From JASLDZ01 sp964242895 (lineage in GTDB: Bacteria > Pseudomonadota > Alphaproteobacteria > Caulobacterales > Caulobacteraceae): a stretch of 64,000 nt of DNA. Position numbers and translations under genes: made by a program. Under the pieces are notes generated by a model. The model was not told where the DNA came from. It made no database searches and was given only the letters and a program-made list of their open reading frames with translations. Below, one piece after another: positions 35,846 through 42,917 of this stretch. Every line of letters begins with the position of its first letter. Position 1 is the first letter of the stretch. The DNA lies in the NCBI GenBank assembly GCA_964242895.1, contig CAXTBN010000007.1:5470-69469 (forward strand), read 5' to 3'.

Positions 35846-38233
35846 ATGACCTTCCTGCGCCTCAGCCACGATCCCGGACTGCTGCTGGCCGCCTTGGCGG
35901 TCTGCGGACTGTCCGCCTTCTCCGTCTTCCGCATCCGCTGGCGCATGGGCGTGGTGCGCGGCGGGGCGTGGCACGTGTGGGTGTTCCTGGCCGCGGCGTC
36001 GGCGGGAGCGGGCATGTGGGGCACGCACATGCTGGCCGTACTCGCCGAGCGTTCGGGCATGCGGACGGGCTTCGACCCGTTGGGGACGCTGGGGTCCCTG
36101 GCGGTGGCGGTGGTCGGCGCACACCTGTCGCTCGCCCTGGCCTGGAGCGGGCGGGAGCGGCTGCGCGTGGTCACCGGCGGCGTGCTGTTCGCCTTCACCG
36201 TCGCCGGCATGCACTACACGGCCATCGCCGCCCAGCACATGGAAGCTGCGCTGCGGTGGGAGCCGATCCTGGTGTGGCTGTCCGCGGTGACGGGCGCGAC
36301 GCTGTCCGCGGTCGCTCTGCTGATCGCGGGGCGCGCGACCCGGCTCCCCCGCCAGGTCGCGGGCGCGGCGACGCTGGCCGCAAGCGTGTTGGCGCTGCAC
36401 TTCATCGGCATGGCGGCGGTGACGATGATCCCGGACGCCAAGCTCTCCCTGCCCGGCGGCCTGCTGGACCAGACGGCCATGCTGTTCATCGCCTGCCTGA
36501 TCCCCGGGCTGATGATCTCGGCGGGGCTGGGCGCCGCCTACCTGGACGACACGTCCAATCGTCGGGCGCAGGCACGCGCGCAGCGGCTCGCCGACGCCAC
36601 CCGCGAGGGGATCGCGATCCTCGGCTCCGACCGCCGCGTCCAGGACTGCAACGCCGCCTTCTGCGGCCTCTGCGGCCTGACGGTGGAGGAGATCCGCGGG
36701 CGCGACCTGTGGAGCCTGGTGGTGCTCGACCAGGAGACGGAGTCGAGGCTGGACCAGCGGCAGGACGCCCACGTGGCCGCCGCCGACGGCACGCGCGTGC
36801 CGGTCGCGCTGAAGCTCGCCTTTGTCTCCGAGCAGGGCGAGGACGCCCGCCCCGGCCTGATCGCCGCCGTCACCGACCTGCGCGAGCAGCGCGCCGCCGA
36901 GGCGCGCATCCGCTTCCTGAACGAGCACGACGTCGTCACCGGCCTGCCCAACCGCGCCGCCCTGGTGGGCCGCATGGAGGAGGCGATGGCGCGCGTGAAG
37001 GCCGGCGACACGGAGAGCCTCGTGCTCCTGGACGTGCGGGTGACCAACAGCCAGGAGATCAACACCCTGCACGGCCACGCCGCCGGCGACGCGCTCCTGG
37101 CCAAGGTCGGCGAGCGGCTGAAGCGGCTGGCGGGCGGCCCCGAAGCCACGGCGCGCCTCGGCGGCAACGCCTTCGCCTTCTACATCGTCGGCACGCGCGA
37201 GATGGAGGAGGAGTCCGCGAGCGTGTTCTTCGAGCGCGTCACCTCGGTGCTGCGCCGCCCGTTCGTGTGGAACGCGCAGGCGATCGAGCCGCAGGTGCGC
37301 ATCGGCGTCGCCGGCGTGCCGCAGGACTCGACCAGCGTCGCCGAGCTGATGCTGCACGCCGAGTCCGCGCTGCAGACGCCCGACGAGGAGGGGCGCGACG
37401 GCGTGTTCCTGTTCCGCCGCGACCTGCACGAGGCGCTCAACGCCCAGCGCGCCCTGGCCCACGACCTGCGCCGCGCCATCGCCGCCGACGAGCTGACCGT
37501 CTACTACCAGCCCCAGGCGCGGGCCGAGGACGGCACGCTCTGCGGCTTCGAGGCGCTGGTGCGCTGGAACCACCCCGAGCTCGGCTTCCTGCCGCCGGAC
37601 CGCTTCATCGGCGTGGCCGAGTCGAACGGCCTGATCGGCGCGCTCGGCGAGTGGGTGCTGCGCCGAGCCTGCCTGGACGCCGTCACCTGGCCCAAGCCCG
37701 TCACCGTGGCGGTGAACCTGTCGCCCCTGCAGGTCGGCGAGCCCGGGCTGCCCGCCCGCGTCCACGAGATCCTGCTGGAGACCGGCCTGTCGCCCGGCCG
37801 CCTGGAGCTGGAGATCACCGAGAGCGCCCTGTTCCGCGACTACCAGCGCGCGCTGGACGTGCTGCGTCGCCTCAAGGCCATGGGCATCCGCATCGCCATG
37901 GACGACTTCGGCACCGGCTTCTCGTCCCTGTCCACGCTGCAGTCGTTCCCATTCGACAAGATCAAGATCGACAAGAGCTTCGTGCAGGGCGTGGGCGTGC
38001 TGGAGCGCTCCACCGTCATCGTGAAGGCGGTGCTGGGCATCGGCCGCGGCCTCGCCATCCCGGTGGTGGCCGAGGGCGTCGAGACCGGCGAGCAGATGAG
38101 CTTCCTGCGCGACGAGCTGTGCGCCTCCGTCCAGGGCTACTTCATCGGCAAGCCCGGCCCGGTGGAGCTGCACGCGGACCTCTTCGCCGGCGCGCCCGAC
38201 GCCAAGCCGCGCCCCCGCCGCGCCGCCGCCTGA
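35846..38233 (+). CDS. MHYT-PAS-degenerate GGDEF-EAL signalling protein
   Basis: 795 residues. An MHYT sensor of seven membrane helices (about 10-230; motifs GTHM 59-62, GMHYT 121-125, LHFIGM 184-189) is thought to bind copper or a gas ligand. A PAS-like domain follows (about 245-345), then GGDEF (about 360-510) in which the active site reads GGNAF (439-443) and the upstream metal Asp region is altered. The EAL domain (about 525-775) keeps EAL (569-571), NLSP, ITES and DDFGTG (686-691), so c-di-GMP phosphodiesterase is the likely output, with the GGDEF part regulatory. In an organism with a flagellum this would promote motility. Orphan gene. Confidence 0.92.
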   Translation: MTFLRLSHDPGLLLAALAVCGLSAFSVFRIRWRMGVVRGGAWHVWVFLAAASAGAGMWGTHMLAVLAERSGMRTGFDPLGTLGSLAVAVVGAHLSLALAWSGRERLRVVTGGVLFAFTVAGMHYTAIAAQHMEAALRWEPILVWLSAVTGATLSAVALLIAGRATRLPRQVAGAATLAASVLALHFIGMAAVTMIPDAKLSLPGGLLDQTAMLFIACLIPGLMISAGLGAAYLDDTSNRRAQARAQRLADATREGIAILGSDRRVQDCNAAFCGLCGLTVEEIRGRDLWSLVVLDQETESRLDQRQDAHVAAADGTRVPVALKLAFVSEQGEDARPGLIAAVTDLREQRAAEARIRFLNEHDVVTGLPNRAALVGRMEEAMARVKAGDTESLVLLDVRVTNSQEINTLHGHAAGDALLAKVGERLKRLAGGPEATARLGGNAFAFYIVGTREMEEESASVFFERVTSVLRRPFVWNAQAIEPQVRIGVAGVPQDSTSVAELMLHAESALQTPDEEGRDGVFLFRRDLHEALNAQRALAHDLRRAIAADELTVYYQPQARAEDGTLCGFEALVRWNHPELGFLPPDRFIGVAESNGLIGALGEWVLRRACLDAVTWPKPVTVAVNLSPLQVGEPGLPARVHEILLETGLSPGRLELEITESALFRDYQRALDVLRRLKAMGIRIAMDDFGTGFSSLSTLQSFPFDKIKIDKSFVQGVGVLERSTVIVKAVLGIGRGLAIPVVAEGVETGEQMSFLRDELCASVQGYFIGKPGPVELHADLFAGAPDAKPRPRRAAA

Positions 38234-38272
38234 CGTTGCCGCCCGGCGCCGGCGGCGGCTAGGCTGGCGCCC

Positions 38273-39325
38273 ATGCACCGCGCCGTCCTCGCCGCCCTCG
38301 CCCTCGCCCTCCTGTCCGCGCCGGCGCGGACGGCGGAGCGGCCGCGGTGGGCTCTGGTGATCCACGGCGGGGCGGGCGTGATCGAGCGCGGGGCCATGGA
38401 CCCGAGGACGGAGGCCGCCTATCGCGCCGCCATGTCCGACGCCCTCGCCCGCGGCCGCGCCGTGCTGGAGCGCGGCGGCCCGGCGATGGACGCGGTGGAG
38501 GCCGTGATCCGCGGCCTGGAGGACGACCCGCTGTTCAACGCGGGCCACGGCGCCGTCTTCACCGAGGCCGGCCGCAACGAACTCGACGCCGCTGTGATGG
38601 ACGGCGCCACCCTGAACGCGGGCGCGGTCGCGGGCGTCACGCGTACGCGCCACCCCATCAGCTTGGCCCGCGCCGTCATGGAGAAGAGCGGCCACGTCAT
38701 GCTGATCGGCGACGGCGCGGACCGCTTCGCCGCCTCGCAGGGGCTGGAGCAGGTCCCGCCCTCGTTCTTCTTCACCGAGCGGCGCTGGCAGAGCCTCGTC
38801 AAGCAGCTGCGCAAGGAGGGCCGCCCCGTTCCCGCCCGTCCCGAAGGCGCGCCGCCCGAGCCGCAGACGCCCGTCGCGCAGATCGAGCCGGAGGACGCCC
38901 ACAGGTTCGGCACGGTCGGCGTGACCGCCCTCGATGCGCAGGGCCACGTCGCCGCGGGCACCTCCACGGGCGGCGTGCAGGCCAAGCGCTGGGGCCGCGT
39001 GGGCGACAGTCCGATCATCGGCGCGGGCACCTACGCCTCCGACCGGTCCTGCGCCGTGTCGGCCACCGGCTCCGGCGAGTACTTCATCCGGCTGACGGTC
39101 GCCCGCGAGATCTGCGCGCTGGTGCAGTACCGGGGCATGCCCCTGCAGGCGGCCGCCGACGAGGTGGTGCAGAAGCGCCTGGGCGCGATCGGCGGCGACG
39201 GCGGCGTGATCGCGGTCGCGCCCGACGGCCAGACCGCCTGGAGCTTCAACACCTCCGGCATGTACCGCGCCCGGCAGACGGCCGGCGGCGCCCCGCAGGT
39301 GGGGATCTACAAGGACGAGCCCTGA
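38273..39325 (+). CDS. isoaspartyl peptidase / L-asparaginase (plant type, secreted)
   Basis: 350 residues with a signal peptide (AVLAALALALLSAPARTA). Ntn-hydrolase of the plant-type asparaginase family: ALVIHGGAGVI, DDPLFNAGHGAVFTEAGRNELDA, and the self-cleavage site RFGTVGVTALD, where the Thr after Gly becomes the nucleophile. The GTSTGGVQAKRWGRVGDSPIIGAGTYA part binds the substrate. It removes isoaspartyl residues from peptides or hydrolyses asparagine in the periplasm. It begins 39 nt after the EAL gene; the two may share a transcript. Confidence 0.92.
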   Translation: MHRAVLAALALALLSAPARTAERPRWALVIHGGAGVIERGAMDPRTEAAYRAAMSDALARGRAVLERGGPAMDAVEAVIRGLEDDPLFNAGHGAVFTEAGRNELDAAVMDGATLNAGAVAGVTRTRHPISLARAVMEKSGHVMLIGDGADRFAASQGLEQVPPSFFFTERRWQSLVKQLRKEGRPVPARPEGAPPEPQTPVAQIEPEDAHRFGTVGVTALDAQGHVAAGTSTGGVQAKRWGRVGDSPIIGAGTYASDRSCAVSATGSGEYFIRLTVAREICALVQYRGMPLQAAADEVVQKRLGAIGGDGGVIAVAPDGQTAWSFNTSGMYRARQTAGGAPQVGIYKDEP

Positions 39326-39454
39326 GGCCGGAGCGGGCGCAGCGCGATTCACCGCTTCCGCCCGCTGCGCGTCCGTGCGTTACTCCCCTCTCGCGCGAGT
39401 GGGGGGGACCACGCGCGCGGCACGTGCACCGCCTTCCCCGCCGCTGGACCGTTC

Positions 39455-41554
39455 ATGGGCGACAAGCGCAAGCCGCTGATCCTGAGGCTGGACCCGCTGG
39501 AGCCGACCGACTCCGAGCCTCTCTCCGAGGCGCCCGCCGCGGCTGAGCCCGCGGCTACCGCGCTTCCGTCTGCTCTCAAAGCCGCCAACGCGTCCGAAGC
39601 TCCCCCTGCTCCGGTCGAGGAGGGCTCGCGCGTGGCGGCCGTGGCCGCGCGCCGCCGCCGCCGCGCGGTGGAGACGCCCGCCGAGCCGCCGCGTGAGGCC
39701 GCCGCGCCCGTCGCCGCGCCGGTGCGGGGCGAGGCCGGTCCGGCCCTTGCGCGCTGGGCCTATCCCCTGGCGGCGGTGGGGGCGGCCCTGTGGGCGGGGT
39801 GCCTGGTCACCTTCGTGGTCGGCTACGAGCGCGGCGCGGCGGGCTTCTCCTTCGCGCCCCTGCGCTGGGCGGTGGCCGCGCTGCTGGCGCTCCTGCCCGC
39901 CGCCCTGATGCTCCTGTTCGGCTACGTGGTGCGCCAGAGCGCCCGGCTGGCGGACGCCTCGCGCCGCGCGGCCGCCCTCGCCGACGCCCTGGCCGGACCC
40001 GCCGCCCTGGCGGGCGCCCAGGCCCACGGCGTGGTCGGGGCCGTGCGCGAGGAGATCGCCCGCGCCCAGGCCGCCGCCGACGAGGCCGCCCGCCGCATGG
40101 CCGCGCTCGGCGACTCCCTCGCGGAGGAGACCCGGCGCGTGTCGGAAGCCGCGGTGCAGGCCGAGCGCGCCGCCTCGCGCCTCGGCGGCCGCCTGCAGGG
40201 CGAGCGCGCGGAGCTGGCGAGCCTGTCCGGAACCCTCGACGCCCAGCTGGCCTCGGTCTCGGAGGGAGCCGCGCGCCATGCCCGCCTCGCCGCGGAGGCC
40301 AGCGACCTGGCGCAGGCCAACCTTCACGAGGCGCAGGCCGCCCTGGCCGCCCGCACCGCCGACCTTGTCGCCGCCGCCGGCGAGGCCGCGCGCGCGTCGG
40401 ACGCCGCCGGCGGCGAGCTGGGACGCAACGGCGAGCGGCTGCAGCGGCTGGCGGAGTCCCTCGGCCGCGAGCAGGCGCAGTGGGCCGCCACCGCCCAGGC
40501 GCTGCTCGCCGACCAGGACGACCTCGCCGCCCGGCTCGAGACCGAGCGCGCCCGCTTCACCGACGCCGCCGTCGACGCGCGAGGCGCGGCCGGGGAGCTG
40601 CAGCAGGCCGCGACGGGCGGGGCGGAGTCCCTGCGCCGCCTCGCCGCCGAGACGGACGCCGCCGCCGAGGCCTCCCGCCGTCGCGTGGAGGGTCTGGCCG
40701 AGGCGGCGTTCTCCGCGGGCCAGCGCGCGGATCAGGCGTTCGAGTCCCGCCTCGCCGCCGCGCGGCGCGCCCTGGAAGAGCAGGCCGCCCAGGTCGAGGA
40801 GGCCGGCCTGCGCTCGGCCGCCCGCGTCGAGGCCGGGGTCGAGGCGTTGCGCGCGGCGACCGCCCGCGCCGAGGCGTCCGCCGCGCCCGCTCCGCCGCGC
40901 GCCGCCGAGCCCCCGTCGCCCACGCCCGCTCCGCGCACGGACACCGCCGCGCCGATCATCCTGACCCGCGCCGACGCCGCGCCGCCCTCCCCCGCCGAAC
41001 CGGCCGCCTCCGCCACGCCGCCGGAGCCGATCGCCCGCGAGGAGCCGACCCCGCTCCGCCCGCGCCTGCAACTCGCGGCGGCCGACGAGGAGCTGTTCAC
41101 CGCCCCCGCCGCGCCCGAGACGCCGGCGGGCGAGGACTGGAGCTGGAAGGACCTGCTCACCGCCATCGACGACCCCCAGCCGCTCGACGACGACGCCCTG
41201 GCCGAGCGCATGATCGGCGAGATCGAGGCCATGGGCGTCGACCCCGGCGCGCTCCTGCCGCGTGCGCGCATCGACGAGATCGCCCGCGCCGTGGACGCCG
41301 GTGACGACGGCCGGGCGCGCGAGGCCGTGCGCCGCCTCGCCCCCGCCGCCGTGCGCCGCCTGTCGCGCCGCGTGCTCACCGACAAGGTGCTGCGCGGGCA
41401 GGCCGACCTCTACCGCCGCCGCTACGGCGACCTGGTGCGCGAGGAGCGGCGCCGGCACGGCGGGGACGGCGACGACGCGGTCTCGGCGCTCCTCGGCTCG
41501 GACCCGGGCCGCGCCTTCCTCCTGCTCGACGCGGCGGTCGGCGACCTGCATTGA
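39455..41554 (+). CDS. tipN: TipN-like polarity protein (two-TM coiled-coil)
   Basis: 699 residues. A Pro/Ala-rich cytosolic N-terminus (1-95), two membrane helices (about 102-123 and 135-157), a long Ala-rich coiled coil (about 190-475), a Pro linker, and a conserved-looking helical C-terminus (about 555-699: EDWSWKDLLTAIDD, LAERMIGEIEAMGVDP, REAVRRLAPAAVRRLSRRVL, GRAFLLLDAAVGDLH). This is the layout of Caulobacter TipN, the birth-scar protein that marks the new pole and places the flagellum. TipN of C. crescentus is longer (about 890); the shorter coiled coil is plausible in related genera. Identity rests on architecture and remembered C-terminal similarity. The epimerase start overlaps its stop. 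Confidence 0.7.
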   Translation: MGDKRKPLILRLDPLEPTDSEPLSEAPAAAEPAATALPSALKAANASEAPPAPVEEGSRVAAVAARRRRRAVETPAEPPREAAAPVAAPVRGEAGPALARWAYPLAAVGAALWAGCLVTFVVGYERGAAGFSFAPLRWAVAALLALLPAALMLLFGYVVRQSARLADASRRAAALADALAGPAALAGAQAHGVVGAVREEIARAQAAADEAARRMAALGDSLAEETRRVSEAAVQAERAASRLGGRLQGERAELASLSGTLDAQLASVSEGAARHARLAAEASDLAQANLHEAQAALAARTADLVAAAGEAARASDAAGGELGRNGERLQRLAESLGREQAQWAATAQALLADQDDLAARLETERARFTDAAVDARGAAGELQQAATGGAESLRRLAAETDAAAEASRRRVEGLAEAAFSAGQRADQAFESRLAAARRALEEQAAQVEEAGLRSAARVEAGVEALRAATARAEASAAPAPPRAAEPPSPTPAPRTDTAAPIILTRADAAPPSPAEPAASATPPEPIAREEPTPLRPRLQLAAADEELFTAPAAPETPAGEDWSWKDLLTAIDDPQPLDDDALAERMIGEIEAMGVDPGALLPRARIDEIARAVDAGDDGRAREAVRRLAPAAVRRLSRRVLTDKVLRGQADLYRRRYGDLVREERRRHGGDGDDAVSALLGSDPGRAFLLLDAAVGDLH

Positions 41555-42531
41555 CCCGGCTGAGCTTGCGCGAGGAGCGCTGGCCGCTCGCCGCGGCGTT
41601 CGTGATCGCGCGCGGGGCCAAGACCGAGGCGCGCGTGGTGGTCGCCGAGCTGGAGCGCGACGGCGTCCGCGGCCGCGGCGAGGCCGTGCCCTACGCCCGC
41701 TACGGCGAGACCGTCGAGGGCGTGCTCGCCGCCGCGGAGAGCGTGCGCGGCGCCGTGGAGGCGGGCTGCGGACGCGAGAGGCTGGCTGAGCTCCTACCGC
41801 CCGGCGCGGCGCGCAACGCTCTGGACTGCGCCCTCTGGGACCTGGAGGCCAAGGCCGCCGGCGTGCGCGCCTGGGAGCTGGCCGGCCGCGCCCGGCTCGA
41901 CCCGGTGAAGACGGCCTACACCCTCAGCCTGGGCGAGCCCGCCGGCATGGCCGAGGCCGCCCACGCCAACGCCCGGCGCCCGCTGCTCAAGCTCAAGATC
42001 GGCGGCGGCGACGATCTCGACCGGGTGGCCGCCGTGCGCGAGGCCGCACCGAAGACGCGGCTGATCGTGGACGGCAACGAAGGGCTCTCCTTCGACGACC
42101 TGCGCCGGCTCGCGCCCGAGTTCGCGCGCCTGCGCGTCTCGCTGATCGAGCAGCCCCTGCCCGTCGCGGACGACGCCGCGCTGGAGGGCTGGAAGAGCCC
42201 CGTGCCCCTCTGCGCCGACGAGAGCCTGCACACGCGCGCCGAGCTCGACGCCTGCGCGCGCCGCTACGCCTGCGTGAACATCAAACTCGACAAGACCGGC
42301 GGGCTGACCGAGGCGCTGGCGCTGGATCGCGAGGCCCGCGCGCGCGGGCTGGAGGTGATGGCCGGCTGCATGGTGGCCACCTCGCTCGCCATGGCCCCGG
42401 CGCTGCTGGTGGCGCAGGGCGCGGCCTTCGTGGACCTGGACGGCCCGCTGCTGCTGGCGCGCGACCGCGAGCCGGGGCTCGTGTTCCAGGGCTCGATGAT
42501 CGAGCCGCCCGTGCGGGAGCTGTGGGGATGA
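41551..42531 (+). CDS. L-Ala-D/L-Glu (dipeptide) epimerase
   Basis: 326 residues of the enolase superfamily. It shows the KxK base in PLLKLKIGG, metal ligands Asp in LIVDGNEGLS, Glu in SLIEQPLPV and Asp in PLCADES, then the opposite base KLDKTGG and the dipeptide epimerase-type GLEVMAGCMVATSLAMAPALL. It interconverts L-Ala-D-Glu and L-Ala-L-Glu released from peptidoglycan turnover. The TTG start (41551) overlaps the TipN-like stop as TTGA, so these genes are coupled. Usual length. Confidence 0.9.
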   Translation: MTRLSLREERWPLAAAFVIARGAKTEARVVVAELERDGVRGRGEAVPYARYGETVEGVLAAAESVRGAVEAGCGRERLAELLPPGAARNALDCALWDLEAKAAGVRAWELAGRARLDPVKTAYTLSLGEPAGMAEAAHANARRPLLKLKIGGGDDLDRVAAVREAAPKTRLIVDGNEGLSFDDLRRLAPEFARLRVSLIEQPLPVADDAALEGWKSPVPLCADESLHTRAELDACARRYACVNIKLDKTGGLTEALALDREARARGLEVMAGCMVATSLAMAPALLVAQGAAFVDLDGPLLLARDREPGLVFQGSMIEPPVRELWG

Positions 42532-42905
42532 TCGCGGGTGGACGCGCGTGGCTGCTTCTGGCGGCGGTGAACGGGCTGATGGCGGTGGCGGCGGGCGCGT
42601 TCGGCGCGCACGGCGTCTCCGACCCGCAGGTGAAGGAGTGGCTGCGGACGGGCGCGTCGTACCAATTGGCGCACGCGGTGGCGGGCTTGGTCGCCTGGGC
42701 GCTCCTGCCCCGTCTGGCGGGCGCGGGGGCGGCGGGGTGGCTGTTCGGCGTGGGCGCGCTGGTGTTCGGCGGCTCGCTCTACGCCCTGGCTCTGACCGGC
42801 GCGCACCTTTGGGGCGCGGTGACGCCCTTGGGCGGCCTGCTGCTCATGGCGGGGTGGGCCGTGCTGATCTGGAGCGCAGCCCGGGGCGCCGGCCCGGCGA
42901 CCTGA
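42528..42905 (+). CDS. DUF423-family small membrane protein
   Basis: 125 residues with four hydrophobic helices. Conserved family features are NGLMAVAAGAFGAHGV near the N-terminus, YQLAHAVAGLVAWALL and TPLGGLLLMAGWAVL. DUF423 members are inner-membrane proteins of unknown function. The ATG overlaps the epimerase stop as ATGA, and GGAG sits eight bases before it. Last gene of the tipN-like operon, convergent with the AMIN-like/TPR gene. Confidence 0.88.
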   Translation: MIAGGRAWLLLAAVNGLMAVAAGAFGAHGVSDPQVKEWLRTGASYQLAHAVAGLVAWALLPRLAGAGAAGWLFGVGALVFGGSLYALALTGAHLWGAVTPLGGLLLMAGWAVLIWSAARGAGPAT

Positions 42906-42917
42906 TGCGGCCGGTCG

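Noticed and set aside
35792..39352. 1186-codon open frame on the minus strand
   Set aside because: It runs antisense through the MHYT-EAL and isoaspartyl peptidase genes, has Arg/His/Gln-rich low-complexity translation and no recognisable domain. Long antisense frames are expected in DNA this GC-rich.
39381..39410. CTCGCGCGAG palindrome flanked by CCCC and GGGG after the isoaspartyl peptidase gene
   Set aside because: Could be a weak hairpin, but there is no T-run and similar GC palindromes are frequent by chance, so I did not list it as a terminator.
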